14,617 bases of DNA from an uncultured Lachnospiraceae bacterium (GTDB taxonomy: Bacteria > Bacillota_A > Clostridia > Lachnospirales > Lachnospiraceae): positions 1-14,617 of the forward strand of contig CADBME010000320.1 of NCBI GenBank assembly GCA_902795715.1. Reading direction: 5' to 3'. Made by a program: the position numbers and the translations under genes. Shown here one piece after another: positions 1 through 7,658 of the stretch; position 1 is the stretch's first letter; every line of letters begins with the position of its first letter. The notes under the pieces were generated by a model, which did no database searches, was not told the DNA's origin, and saw only the letters and a list, made by a program, of their open reading frames with translations.

Positions 1-885
1 AGTACCATCATCGACCAGAACATCTTTCTCCGTGTCATGGATCACAGGGGTATGGATGCCAACAGGGCCGCAGAGTATTACGGCGTCTTTTCCGGAAAAT
101 ACTGGGTTCTGATCAATGTACCCATAGCCCTGGCCAATTCCATGTCCACGGCTATGATCCCGGCTGTGTCCTCTAATTTTACCCTGGGCAACCTGGAAAA
201 ATGCGGACACCACATTCGGGAGGCCATACAGTTTGTCATGCTGATTTCCATTCCCGCAGCGGTCGGAATCGGAGTCATGGCCAGACCGGTCATGGAAGTC
301 ATGTTCCCCCAGAAGGCTACCATGGACATGGCCGTTTTCATCCTTCATCTGGGATGCATCAGCGTAGTTTTTTATGCCATGTCCACCGTGACTAACGGCG
401 TAATCCAGGGTATCGGCAAAGTGAACATCCCCCTGAGAAATACAGCCATATCCCTTGTACTTCATGTAGGACTTCTCATGACCCTGCTTACCTTTACCGA
501 TATGACCCTGACAGCCCTTGTTCTGTCCACTATTTTTTATTCTTTTCTCATGTGCATCCTCAATAATCTGGCCGTGAGAAAACATCTCAATTACCGTCAG
601 GAATACAGAAAAACTTTTCTTATTCCCGGGATCAGCGCCCTGATCATGGGAGCAGCATGTCTGGGAATCTACACAGGCCTTCGTCTGATCCTGGTCATGG
701 CACTGGGCGCCTATGTCCCCATGAGACTTCTGATTCTTATCGCCATGGCAGTCGCAGTTTTTGCAGGCATCCTGATCTACTTTGTCCTGGTCCTTAAACT
801 GCACGGGGTCGAGGAAGAGGAGCTGCGCAATTTCCCCAAGGGAAGTGCTCTGATCCGGCTGGGAAAGAAACTGTCCATACTGTAA
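1..885 (+). CDS. MurJ/SpoVB-like polysaccharide or lipid flippase, C-terminal part (5' truncated by window)
   Basis: The frame is open from base 1 and stops with TAA at 883-885, so 294 residues are visible and the N-terminus lies outside the window. The ATG at 37 is internal. The protein is very hydrophobic, with about seven or eight membrane segments, and ends in a short basic tail. Segments such as IPAVSSNF, ISIPAAVGIGVMA and VTNGVIQGIGKVNIPLRN match the second half of the MVF/MOP superfamily (SpoVB, YtgP, MurJ-like), integral membrane proteins that flip lipid-linked cell-wall or polysaccharide precursors. The substrate cannot be told from this fragment. A terminator follows directly, so this is probably the last gene of its transcript. 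Family assignment is good; SpoVB versus YtgP versus a generic polysaccharide exporter is open. Confidence 0.8.
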   Translation, partial: STIIDQNIFLRVMDHRGMDANRAAEYYGVFSGKYWVLINVPIALANSMSTAMIPAVSSNFTLGNLEKCGHHIREAIQFVMLISIPAAVGIGVMARPVMEVMFPQKATMDMAVFILHLGCISVVFYAMSTVTNGVIQGIGKVNIPLRNTAISLVLHVGLLMTLLTFTDMTLTALVLSTIFYSFLMCILNNLAVRKHLNYRQEYRKTFLIPGISALIMGAACLGIYTGLRLILVMALGAYVPMRLLILIAMAVAVFAGILIYFVLVLKLHGVEEEELRNFPKGSALIRLGKKLSIL

Positions 886-917
886 ATCATATTTTCTTAT
901 ATTTTCTTTATTATGCT

Positions 918-948
918 TCCCGGAGGATGTTGAATTTCTCCGGGATTT
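918..948 (+). terminator. Intrinsic terminator after the flippase gene
   Basis: TCCCGGAGGA (918-927) pairs with TTCTCCGGGA (936-945) over ten base pairs including one G-U, around an 8-nt loop. Only three T residues follow, so termination may be partial. The stem starts 32 nt after the flippase stop codon. Its loop and right arm overlap the purA promoter. Confidence 0.6.
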
Positions 949-958
949 CATGTATAAT
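930..958 (+). promoter_or_regulatory. Probable sigma-A promoter of purA
   Basis: TTGAAT (930-935), a 17-nt spacer and a perfect TATAAT (953-958) would start transcription near 965 and give a leader of about 90 nt. The -35 box sits in the loop of the preceding terminator and the spacer spans its right arm. In the leader, two small hairpins are mutually exclusive: GGCTT (969-973) with AAGCC (982-986), or CAAAG (980-984) with CTTTG (990-994). I see no purine-riboswitch consensus. Confidence 0.65.
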
Positions 959-1053
959 TATTCTGTTTGGCTTCTTTATCAAAGCCATGCTTTGTCTTAT
1001 CATAACGACGATAATTATTATTAGTTTTGACACAATATCTGGAGGAATAATTC

Positions 1054-2343
1054 ATGGTAAAAGCGATTGTTGGCGCAAACTGGGGTGATGAAGGAAAGGG
1101 TAAGATCACGGATACTCTCGCAGAGCATTCCGATATTATCGTGCGCTTTCAGGGTGGAGCAAATGCAGGACACACCATCAAAAATAATTATGGTAAATTT
1201 GCCCTCCACACCCTCCCATCAGGTATCTTCTATGACCATACGACCAGCATCATCGGAAATGGCGTAGCATTGAATATTCCTGTATTTTTTAAGGAACTGA
1301 AGACCATCACGGACCAGGGTGTTCCGGCTCCAAAGATTCTGATTTCAGACCGGGCCCAGATGGTCATGCCCTATCACATTTTATTTGATCAGTATGAGGA
1401 AGAGCGGCTGGGCAAAGCTTCTTTCGGGTCAACCAAATCCGGAATCGCTCCCTTCTACTCAGACAAGTATGCCAAGGTCGGTTTCCAGGTCAGCGAGCTT
1501 TTCGAGGAAGAGGATATCCTCAGGGACAAGATTGCCCGTGTCCTAACCCAGAAGAATGTTCTTCTGGAACACCTTTATGGCAAGCCGCTGATTGACGGGG
1601 ATGAGCTCTATGATACTCTCATGGAATACAAAGAGATGGTTTCTCCCTATGTCTGCGATGTGGCTCTCTATCTGAACCAGGCCATCAAAGACGGCAAAAA
1701 GATTCTCCTGGAAGGCCAGCTGGGTACTATGAAGGATCCGGATCATGGAATCTATCCCATGGTCACATCATCCTCTACCCTGGCTTCCTACGGGGCCATC
1801 GGGGCCGGTATTCCCCCCTATGAGATCAATAAGATTGTCACGGTGGTCAAAGCTTACAGCAGTGCTGTCGGAGCAGGAGCTTTTGTCAGCGAAATCTTCG
1901 GCGAAGAGGCGGATGAGCTGAGAAGAAGAGGCGGAGACGGTGGTGAGTTCGGAGCAACCACAGGAAGACCCCGGAGAGTGGGATGGTTTGACTGTGTGGC
2001 ATCCCGCTACGGCTGCCGCCTTCAGGGAACTACAGATGTAGCCTTTACCGTAATTGATGTCCTTGGCTACCTGGACGAGATTCCGGTTGTGGTGGGATAT
2101 GAGATTGACGGCAGAGTGACGAAAGACTTCCCCGTGACCCACCTTCTGGAAAAAGCCAGGCCGGTAATCAAGAAGCTTCCCGGATGGAAATGTGAGACCA
2201 GGGGCATCCGGAATTACGGGGACCTGCCTGAAAACTGCAGAAACTATATCGAATTCATAGAGAAGGAAATCGGTTATCCCATTACCATGATTTCCAACGG
2301 ACCCGGAAGAGATGAGATCATTTACCGGGGCTATGAAGAATAA
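1054..2343 (+). CDS. purA: Adenylosuccinate synthetase, divergent subfamily
   Basis: PurA condenses IMP with aspartate using GTP, the first committed step from IMP to AMP, in the cytoplasm. At 429 residues it has the normal family length. Visible hallmarks are GANWGDEGKGK (residues 7-17, nucleotide loop with the catalytic Asp12), QGGANAGHT (33-41, catalytic His40), the aspartate loop TTGRPRR (302-308) and ISNGPGRD (413-420). GGAGG lies 8 nt before the ATG. Several normally strict positions differ: GAQWGDEGKGK reads GANWGDEGKGK, the IMP-side FGTTxRGIGPAY reads FGSTKSGIAPFY (124-135), and the guanine-binding TKLD reads TVID (332-335), losing the Lys but keeping Asp335. From memory, similar sequences are annotated PurA across Lachnospiraceae, so I call it purA. 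Its exact kinetics or nucleotide preference may differ. It appears to be transcribed from its own promoter. Confidence 0.9.
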   Translation: MVKAIVGANWGDEGKGKITDTLAEHSDIIVRFQGGANAGHTIKNNYGKFALHTLPSGIFYDHTTSIIGNGVALNIPVFFKELKTITDQGVPAPKILISDRAQMVMPYHILFDQYEEERLGKASFGSTKSGIAPFYSDKYAKVGFQVSELFEEEDILRDKIARVLTQKNVLLEHLYGKPLIDGDELYDTLMEYKEMVSPYVCDVALYLNQAIKDGKKILLEGQLGTMKDPDHGIYPMVTSSSTLASYGAIGAGIPPYEINKIVTVVKAYSSAVGAGAFVSEIFGEEADELRRRGGDGGEFGATTGRPRRVGWFDCVASRYGCRLQGTTDVAFTVIDVLGYLDEIPVVVGYEIDGRVTKDFPVTHLLEKARPVIKKLPGWKCETRGIRNYGDLPENCRNYIEFIEKEIGYPITMISNGPGRDEIIYRGYEE

Positions 2344-2445
2344 AAAACAAAAGTACTGAGAATATATTTGAGACTCCGCATGATTTGATTCTGCCTGCCG
2401 GAGGAAATGATTGCGGAGAAAGGATTAGAAATTGAGGTGGTATTT

Positions 2446-3468
2446 ATGAAGATCCTTTCCATCGCCATTCCCAGCTATAATTCACAGGATTATATGAGAA
2501 ATTGCATAGAATGTCTTCTCCCGGGTGGCGAGGATGTGGAAATCCTGATCGTAGATGACGGGTCCAAGGACAATACGGCTGCCATAGCTGATGAATATGA
2601 AGCCCGTTATCCCGGTATCGTCAGAGCTCTTCACCAGGAAAATAAAGGACATGGCGGGGCGGTCAATACGGGCCTTGCCCATGCTTCCGGATACTTTTTT
2701 AAAGTCGTGGACAGTGATGACTGGGTAGCACCGGATGCTTACAGGAGGATCCTTGATTTTCTCAAAGAAGCAGTGGAGGAAGAAACACCCCTGGACATGC
2801 TGGTTTCCAACTATGTCTACGAGAAAGCGGGAGCCAACCGCAAAAAAGTAATCCACTATCACGGGATACTGCCCGAGGACTGCTATTTCACATGGAAAGA
2901 CACCGGCCATTTCGGCCCTTCCAAGAATATCCTGATGCATTCGGTGATCTATCGGACCGATCTGCTGAGAAGCTTCGGCTTCCAGCTGCCGGAACACACC
3001 TTCTATGTGGATAATCTCTTTGTCTTCTGGCCTCTTCCTTACGTGAAGAAAATGTATTATCTGGATGTCGACTTTTACCGTTACTATATCGGACGGGAAG
3101 ACCAGTCTGTCAATGAATCGGTTATGATTTCCAGAATTGACCAGCAGATTAAAGTTAATAAGATCATGGCAGACATCTATGCCGAACATGAGAAGAAGTT
3201 CCGGTCAAAAAAACTGCGCAATTACATGCTTCACTATTATGAAACCATCACCATGGTCACTTCTGTCCTGCTCATCAAGGCAAAGACCAGGGAAGCTTCC
3301 GATAAGAAAGATGATTTGTGGAAATACATTGAAGAACGCACGCCCACAGCCTGCCGTAAGATGAAACGGACCATTATTGGAAGGGTGAGTGCATCCAGAG
3401 GAAAAATTCTACACATGATTACTCTGGGAGGATACCGGATTGCGCAGAAATGGATCGGCTTCAATTAA
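2446..3468 (+). CDS. Family 2 glycosyltransferase
   Basis: This 340-residue protein has a GT-A fold of the GT2 type, which transfers a sugar from a nucleotide-sugar donor in the cytoplasm. It begins MKILSIAIPSYNSQDYM, followed by the donor-binding VDDGSKDNT and by VVDSDDW, which contains the DxD-type metal site. The C-terminal third is polar and has no clear membrane segment. I chose ATG 2446 because GAGGTGG (2434-2440) lies 5 nt upstream and the protein then starts on the first strand of the fold. An in-frame ATG at 2407 has GGAGG only 2 nt away and would add 13 atypical residues. The 102-nt gap after purA holds complementary CTCCGCA and TGCGGAG copies that could pair over a long loop, but no clear promoter. 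Its end overlaps the next gene by 29 nt. Acceptor and donor are unknown; wall or capsular polysaccharide is a guess. Confidence 0.85.
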   Translation: MKILSIAIPSYNSQDYMRNCIECLLPGGEDVEILIVDDGSKDNTAAIADEYEARYPGIVRALHQENKGHGGAVNTGLAHASGYFFKVVDSDDWVAPDAYRRILDFLKEAVEEETPLDMLVSNYVYEKAGANRKKVIHYHGILPEDCYFTWKDTGHFGPSKNILMHSVIYRTDLLRSFGFQLPEHTFYVDNLFVFWPLPYVKKMYYLDVDFYRYYIGREDQSVNESVMISRIDQQIKVNKIMADIYAEHEKKFRSKKLRNYMLHYYETITMVTSVLLIKAKTREASDKKDDLWKYIEERTPTACRKMKRTIIGRVSASRGKILHMITLGGYRIAQKWIGFN

Positions 3469-3835
3469 AAAAGGGGATGTCCTGCTGATCCTGATTATTC
3501 TTGTCCTGGCAGGTGGAACATTTCTGTACTCCCGGTTGGGACGTCAGCCGGGAAACCGGGTTCAGGTTGCCATTGACGGTAAGGAATATGGCAGCTGGTC
3601 ACTTGATGAGGACCGGATTATCTCCATAGAAGAAAGAGGCTTTCATAACACTCTTCAGATCCGGGACGGCAAGGCGTCCATGAGGGAAGCAGACTGTCCG
3701 GATAAGATCTGTGTTCATCACAAGCCGGTCTGCTATGGCGGAGAGTCTATCATCTGTCTTCCCCACAAACTTGTGGTGTCTGTGGAAGCCGGGCAGGACG
3801 GGGAAGAAAGCTCCATCGATGCTGTTTCAAAATAA
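3440..3835 (+). CDS. NusG domain II-containing membrane-anchored protein
   Basis: The protein is 131 residues with one N-terminal membrane segment (about 13-30, GDVLLILIILVLAGGTFLY) and a small extracytoplasmic beta domain. That domain matches the NusG_II family: VQVAIDGKEYGSW, then CPDKIC (Cys86, Cys91), Cys98 and IICLPHKLVVSVE (Cys106). It lacks the NGN domain of true NusG, so it is not a transcription factor. The start is TTG at 3440: GGGAGG (3426-3431) lies 8 nt upstream, inside the glycosyltransferase gene, and no in-frame ATG precedes the membrane segment. The overlap suggests translational coupling. In Firmicutes such proteins often sit near ApbE, FMN-binding or isoprenoid genes (general knowledge), so a role in envelope redox or flavin chemistry beside rnf is plausible but unproven. 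Its last codons form the first unit of a decayed tandem repeat. Confidence 0.8.
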   Translation: MRRNGSASIKKGDVLLILIILVLAGGTFLYSRLGRQPGNRVQVAIDGKEYGSWSLDEDRIISIEERGFHNTLQIRDGKASMREADCPDKICVHHKPVCYGGESIICLPHKLVVSVEAGQDGEESSIDAVSK

Positions 3836-3933
3836 TGTATAAGGAGTAAGAAGAACCCTTGATTCTTATTTTAAAATAAAGAACTGGAAGTAAGAAGAAC
3901 CAATCGATGCTATTTCAAAAAGAAAAGAGCATG
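3802..3933 (+). repeat. Decayed 44-bp tandem repeat, three units
   Basis: Units at 3802-3845, 3846-3889 and 3890-3933 align at a period of 44. Units 1 and 3 share ATCGATGCTRTTTCAAAA (3815-3832 and 3903-3920, 17 of 18 identical, 88 bp apart). Units 2 and 3 share GTAAGAAGAACC (3846-3857 and 3890-3901, 44 bp apart). Unit 1 includes the last codons and stop of the NusG-II gene, so coding sequence seems to have been duplicated into the spacer. A fainter fourth copy may lie at 3963-3990 (GATTCTG, AAATAATCTAT, AAGGA). Confidence 0.6.
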
Positions 3934-3967
3934 AGAGTCTTATTTGGCAGTGGTCAAATAGGGATTC

Positions 3968-3976
3968 TGAAATAAT
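3968..3976 (+). promoter_or_regulatory. Possible extended -10 promoter of the rnf operon
   Basis: TGAAATAAT fits an extended -10 (TGn followed by AATAAT, 5 of 6 to consensus). A TTGGCA at 3944-3949 is a good -35 sequence but lies 21 nt away, which is too far for a classical promoter. Transcription would begin only about 15-20 nt before rnfC. The operon could instead be read from an upstream promoter. Confidence 0.3.
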
Positions 3977-3999
3977 CTATTTAGAAGGAAGGTTATATC

Positions 4000-5316
4000 A
4001 TGGGATTGCTAACGTTTAAAGGCGGACTTCATCCCTATGATGGGAAGGAGCTTAGCAAGGATAAACCGATTGTGGATTATCTGCCTAAGGGCGAACTTGC
4101 TTTTCCGCTCAGCCAGCACATCGGTGCCCCGGCCAAAGCGATCGTAAAGAAAAAAGACAAGGTGCTTGCAGGCCAGAAAATCGCTGAGGCAGGCGGTTTT
4201 GTTTCTGCCAATATCTTCAGCTCGGTTTCCGGAACGGTAAAAACTATTGAGCCCCGTATGACGGTTTCCGGGAACAAAGTGGACTGCATTATCATTGAAA
4301 ATGACGGAGAATACCAGCAGGCTCCCTTTGAGCCCTTAAAAGACCTGTCAGCCCCGTCGATCCTTGCGGCTGTCAAGGAAGCTGGCATCGTGGGAATGGG
4401 CGGAGCCGGATTCCCGACACATGTAAAGCTGTCACCCAAGGAACCGGAGAAGATTGATACCATCATTATCAATGCCGCGGAGTGTGAACCCTACATAACG
4501 GCCGACTACCGGGTCATGATGGAGATACCGGAACAATTGATTTCCGGCCTGAATCTGATTCTCTCCCTTTTCCCGGAGGCCAGAGGAGTCATAGGAATCG
4601 AGGATAATAAACCGGATGCCATAGAGAAGCTGACAAAGATGTGTCAGGACCAGGACCGGATTGAGGTAGCTGCCCTGAAGACAAAATACCCCCAGGGAGC
4701 GGAGCGTTCTTTAATCTATGCCGTAACCGGCAGAGCCATCAACAGCTCCATGCTTCCTGCGGATGCCGGCTGCATCGTGGATAATGTCGCCACGGCTGTG
4801 GCCATCCATGAAGCGGTTACCCTGGGTAAACCCCTCTATGAAAGGGTAGTGACGGTAACCGGAGATGCTATAGAAAACCCCGGTAACTACAGGGTAAAAG
4901 CCGGAACTAATGCCGCCGAACTGGTAGAAGCGGCAGGTGGTTTCAAGGAACAGGCAGAGAAGGTGATTTCCGGCGGCCCCATGATGGGTATGGCTCTATC
5001 CAGCCTGGATGTTCCCTGTACCAAGACCTTTTCTTCCCTGCTCTGCTTTACAAAAGATCAGGTGAAAGCCTGCCAGCCGGGACCCTGCATCCGTTGCGGA
5101 AGATGTGTGGATGTATGTCCTGCCGGTCTCATGCCTACCAGGCTGTCTGAAGTGGCCGACCACGGTGATTTTGCACTTTTTGATGAGCTTGGCGGCTGTG
5201 AGTGTGTGGAGTGCGGATGCTGCTCTTACATCTGCCCGGCAAAGAGAAGATTAACCCAGTCCATGAAGACCGGACGCCGCGAGGCCCTGGCCCTTCGAAG
5301 AAAGAAGAAAGCATAG
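4000..5316 (+). CDS. rnfC: Rnf complex subunit C (NADH-binding iron-sulfur subunit)
   Basis: RnfC is the peripheral cytoplasmic subunit of the ferredoxin:NAD+ oxidoreductase and carries the NAD(H)/FMN site. The 438-residue length is typical of clostridial RnfC, without the long C-terminal repeats of proteobacterial forms. Visible in order: RnfC N-terminal barrel-sandwich region (about 35-100), GMGGAGFPTHVKL (132-144) and NAAECEPYITADYR (158-171) of the Complex1_51K-type nucleotide fold, a SLBB-like region (about 280-330), and two [4Fe-4S] motifs, Cys363/366/369/373 and Cys402/405/408/412. GGAAGG lies 7 nt before the ATG. It is first in the order C, D, G, E, A, B, as in Acetobacterium and other Clostridia. 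The 164-nt spacer in front holds the tandem repeat and a weak promoter candidate. Confidence 0.96.
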   Translation: MGLLTFKGGLHPYDGKELSKDKPIVDYLPKGELAFPLSQHIGAPAKAIVKKKDKVLAGQKIAEAGGFVSANIFSSVSGTVKTIEPRMTVSGNKVDCIIIENDGEYQQAPFEPLKDLSAPSILAAVKEAGIVGMGGAGFPTHVKLSPKEPEKIDTIIINAAECEPYITADYRVMMEIPEQLISGLNLILSLFPEARGVIGIEDNKPDAIEKLTKMCQDQDRIEVAALKTKYPQGAERSLIYAVTGRAINSSMLPADAGCIVDNVATAVAIHEAVTLGKPLYERVVTVTGDAIENPGNYRVKAGTNAAELVEAAGGFKEQAEKVISGGPMMGMALSSLDVPCTKTFSSLLCFTKDQVKACQPGPCIRCGRCVDVCPAGLMPTRLSEVADHGDFALFDELGGCECVECGCCSYICPAKRRLTQSMKTGRREALALRRKKKA

Positions 5317-5328
5317 GGGGGAGAGAAG

Positions 5329-6285
5329 ATGAACGAAATGTATAACGTGTCTGCCAATCCCCATGTGAGAGATAAGGCGACAACCCACAGTATCATGCTC
5401 GACGTGATCATCTGCCTGCTGCCGGCGACTATTTTCGGCTGGGTAAACTTTGGTGTCAGCGCCGTCATCAACACCTTAATCTGCGTGGCAACCTGCGTCA
5501 TCGCCGAGTATGCCTGGCAGCATTTCATGCATAAACCTGTCACTATACAGGACTGCAGTGCTGCATTGACCGGCCTGCTTCTGGCCATGAACCTTCCTCC
5601 ACAGGTACCTTATTGGATTCCTGTATTAGGAGGACTTTTTGCCATCATCGTTGTAAAACAGCTTTTTGGCGGACTGGGACAGAACTTCATGAATCCGGCC
5701 CTGGGAGCCCGATGCTTTCTGGTGATTTCCTTTGCCGGCATCATGACCAACTTCTCGGCCAAAGGAATGCTGACACAATTTGATGCGGTGACCATGGCTA
5801 CTCCTCTTGCCAATCTCAAGGCAGGACAGATGGTTTCTGTCAAGGACATGTTTCTGGGAACGACCGGTGGAACCATCGGTGAGACATCGGCCATCCTTCT
5901 TTTACTGGGCGGTCTGGTTCTCATTGTTCGGGGAATCATCAGCTGGAGGATTCCGATTACCTATATCTGTACTTTGAGTGTTTTCGTCCTTCTTTTCGGA
6001 GGGCATGGTTTTGATATGCACTATCTGGCAGCCCATCTTTGCGGCGGTGGTCTCATGCTGGGTGCCTTCTTTATGGCAACCGACTACGTCACATCACCAA
6101 TCACCCCCCTGGGCAAGATCGTATTCGGCATCTGCCTGGGAATACTGACCGGACTCTTCCGTATTTTCGGAGGATCGGCAGAGGGTGTATCCTATGCCAT
6201 TATTTTCAGTAACCTTCTGGTACCCCTGATCGAGCGCTTCACCGTGCCGACTGTATTCGGGAAAGGGGGAAAGAAAGATGAATGA
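5329..6285 (+). CDS. rnfD: Rnf complex subunit D (flavinylated membrane subunit)
   Basis: This 318-residue integral membrane protein belongs to the NqrB/RnfD family. It is largely hydrophobic, with about nine or ten membrane segments. FDAVTMATPL (151-160) is the site where family members carry FMN covalently, probably on Thr158, attached by an ApbE flavin transferase that is not encoded in this window. GLGQNFMNPALGAR (115-128) and FFMATDYVTSP (247-257) are further family signatures. In the complex it relays electrons and takes part in Na+ or H+ translocation. The start has a GGGGGGAG ribosome site 12 nt after the rnfC stop. Its 3' end overlaps rnfG by 8 nt. Confidence 0.95.
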   Translation: MNEMYNVSANPHVRDKATTHSIMLDVIICLLPATIFGWVNFGVSAVINTLICVATCVIAEYAWQHFMHKPVTIQDCSAALTGLLLAMNLPPQVPYWIPVLGGLFAIIVVKQLFGGLGQNFMNPALGARCFLVISFAGIMTNFSAKGMLTQFDAVTMATPLANLKAGQMVSVKDMFLGTTGGTIGETSAILLLLGGLVLIVRGIISWRIPITYICTLSVFVLLFGGHGFDMHYLAAHLCGGGLMLGAFFMATDYVTSPITPLGKIVFGICLGILTGLFRIFGGSAEGVSYAIIFSNLLVPLIERFTVPTVFGKGGKKDE

Positions 6286-6907
6286 ATTGATTAAAGATTG
6301 TTTGAAGCTTGTCCTCATCACCCTGGTGGCAGGACTGGCCCTGGGTGTAGTCTACGAGATTACCAAGGCTCCCATCGGGAGACAGCAGACCAAGGCCCAG
6401 AAGGAGGCCTACAAGGCTGTATTCCCGGACGCAGATGAGTTTTCCGATCTGGAAGGCTTTTCCGGCGACCAGGCATCAAAGGTCTTTGCGGACTATGCCT
6501 CGGATAATACGGTGGAAGACCACGCAGGTGATACACTTAACAATGTGGTGGAAGCCAAGGCATCCGGACAAGCTCTGGGCTACATTTTTGACATCACTAC
6601 CCACAAGGGTTACGGCGGCGATATTGAGCTGACCGTCGGTATCCAGGCCGATGGAACGGTAACCGGTTATTCGGTCCTCTCCATCAGCGAGACAGCCGGA
6701 TTGGGCATGAACGCCAAGAATCCCGAATGGGCATCCCAGTACGCCGGAAAGAAAACGGAAAGCTTTACCGTAGTAAAAGATGGCACCGGATCTTCTGACG
6801 ATGGAAAGATTGATGCCATTTCCGGAGCTACCATCACCAGCAAAGCGGTAACCGGAGCCATAAACAACTGTCTGGCTTACTTCAGAACACTGGAAGGAGG
6901 GAAATAA
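6278..6907 (+). CDS. rnfG: Rnf complex subunit G (FMN-carrying)
   Basis: The 209-residue protein has one N-terminal membrane anchor (about 8-27) and a large extracytoplasmic FMN-binding domain. DAISGATITSKAV (179-191) is the flavinylation motif; Thr185 in SGAT is the expected site of phosphoester-linked FMN. GYGGDIEL (111-118) and SETAGLGMNA (137-146) are other conserved segments. It passes electrons on the outer face between RnfD and the RnfA/E core. The start overlaps the end of rnfD by 8 nt, with GGGGGA as ribosome site, which implies coupled translation. Length and motifs are normal. Confidence 0.95.
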   Translation: MNELIKDCLKLVLITLVAGLALGVVYEITKAPIGRQQTKAQKEAYKAVFPDADEFSDLEGFSGDQASKVFADYASDNTVEDHAGDTLNNVVEAKASGQALGYIFDITTHKGYGGDIELTVGIQADGTVTGYSVLSISETAGLGMNAKNPEWASQYAGKKTESFTVVKDGTGSSDDGKIDAISGATITSKAVTGAINNCLAYFRTLEGGK

Positions 6908-6908
6908 G

Positions 6909-7658
6909 ATGAAGAAAAATTCACCCGCAGAACGATTGTTCAACGGTATCATCCGAGAAAATCCCACCCTGGTTCTGATTCTGGGCATGTGTCCCACCCT
7001 TGCCGTTACCACATCCGCCATCAACGGAGCCGGCATGGGACTGTCCACGACCGTCGTGCTGATGTTCTCCAACCTGATTATCTCCCTGCTCAGGAACTTT
7101 ATACCTGACAGGGTCAGGATACCATCCTATATCGTAGTAATCGCAACCCTGGTAACCATGGTTCAGTTCCTCCTGCAGGGCTATGTTCCCAGCCTGGATA
7201 AGGCACTGGGTGTATACATTCCCCTGATCGTAGTTAACTGTATCATCCTGGGACGTGCCGAATCTTATGCCAGCAAGAACGGCCCCATATCCTCCTTCTT
7301 TGACGGAATCGGTATGGGCCTGGGCTTTACACTGGCTCTGACCATTCTTGGTGCCTTCCGTGAACTCTTAGGAGCAGGAACTATCTTCGGCATGACTGTA
7401 CTTCCTGAGAGCATCTATACCCCCATAACCATTTTCATCCTGGCACCGGGAGCCTTCTTTGTACTTTCCTGCATGATTGCCATACGAAACAGGCTTAACA
7501 ACCGCAAGCCGGTTGAGGAGAGAAGAGAACTGCCCCAGGGCTGCGGCGACTGTGCCAACTGCGCTCTGACCGGATGTGCAAGCCGGAGTTTCTTTGACAT
7601 GAGCGTAGATAGCAAGAAGCCGGAAGCTTCACAAAGCGAGGGAGGTGGATCGAAATGA
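6909..7658 (+). CDS. rnfE: Rnf complex subunit E with a cysteine-rich C-terminal tail
   Basis: RnfE is a six-helix membrane protein of the NqrD/RnfE family. With its paralogue RnfA it forms an inverted pair holding a membrane-embedded iron-sulfur cluster; the expected ligands here are Cys28 (GMCPTLAVT) and Cys111 (VVNCIILGRAE). The protein has 249 residues, about 45 more than its membrane core. The extra part is a hydrophilic cytoplasmic tail with Cys212, 215, 218 and 223 (CxxCxxCxxxxC, in CGDCANCALTGC) and a Ser/Glu/Gly-rich end. I recall comparable tails in some Firmicute RnfE proteins, so it is probably lineage-specific rather than a fusion artefact. The start lies 1 nt after the rnfG stop with GGAGGG upstream. 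The stop overlaps rnfA in ATGA. Confidence 0.95.
   Translation: MKKNSPAERLFNGIIRENPTLVLILGMCPTLAVTTSAINGAGMGLSTTVVLMFSNLIISLLRNFIPDRVRIPSYIVVIATLVTMVQFLLQGYVPSLDKALGVYIPLIVVNCIILGRAESYASKNGPISSFFDGIGMGLGFTLALTILGAFRELLGAGTIFGMTVLPESIYTPITIFILAPGAFFVLSCMIAIRNRLNNRKPVEERRELPQGCGDCANCALTGCASRSFFDMSVDSKKPEASQSEGGGSK

Noticed and set aside
1027..1032. Perfect TTGACA just before purA
   Set aside because: A -10 box at normal spacing would fall at about 1050, on top of the start codon. The TTGAAT/TATAAT pair upstream is a better promoter.
960..1053. Purine riboswitch in the purA leader
   Set aside because: The leader is short and lacks the conserved loop sequences; only small alternative hairpins are visible.
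2407..2445. Upstream ATG as start of the glycosyltransferase
   Set aside because: GGAGG is only 2 nt away and the extra 13 residues are atypical for GT2, whereas ATG 2446 has a well-spaced GAGGTGG.
2482..3189. Minus-strand open frame of 235 codons opposite the glycosyltransferase
   Set aside because: It is a mirror of the coding strand, and no motif in it resembles a known family.
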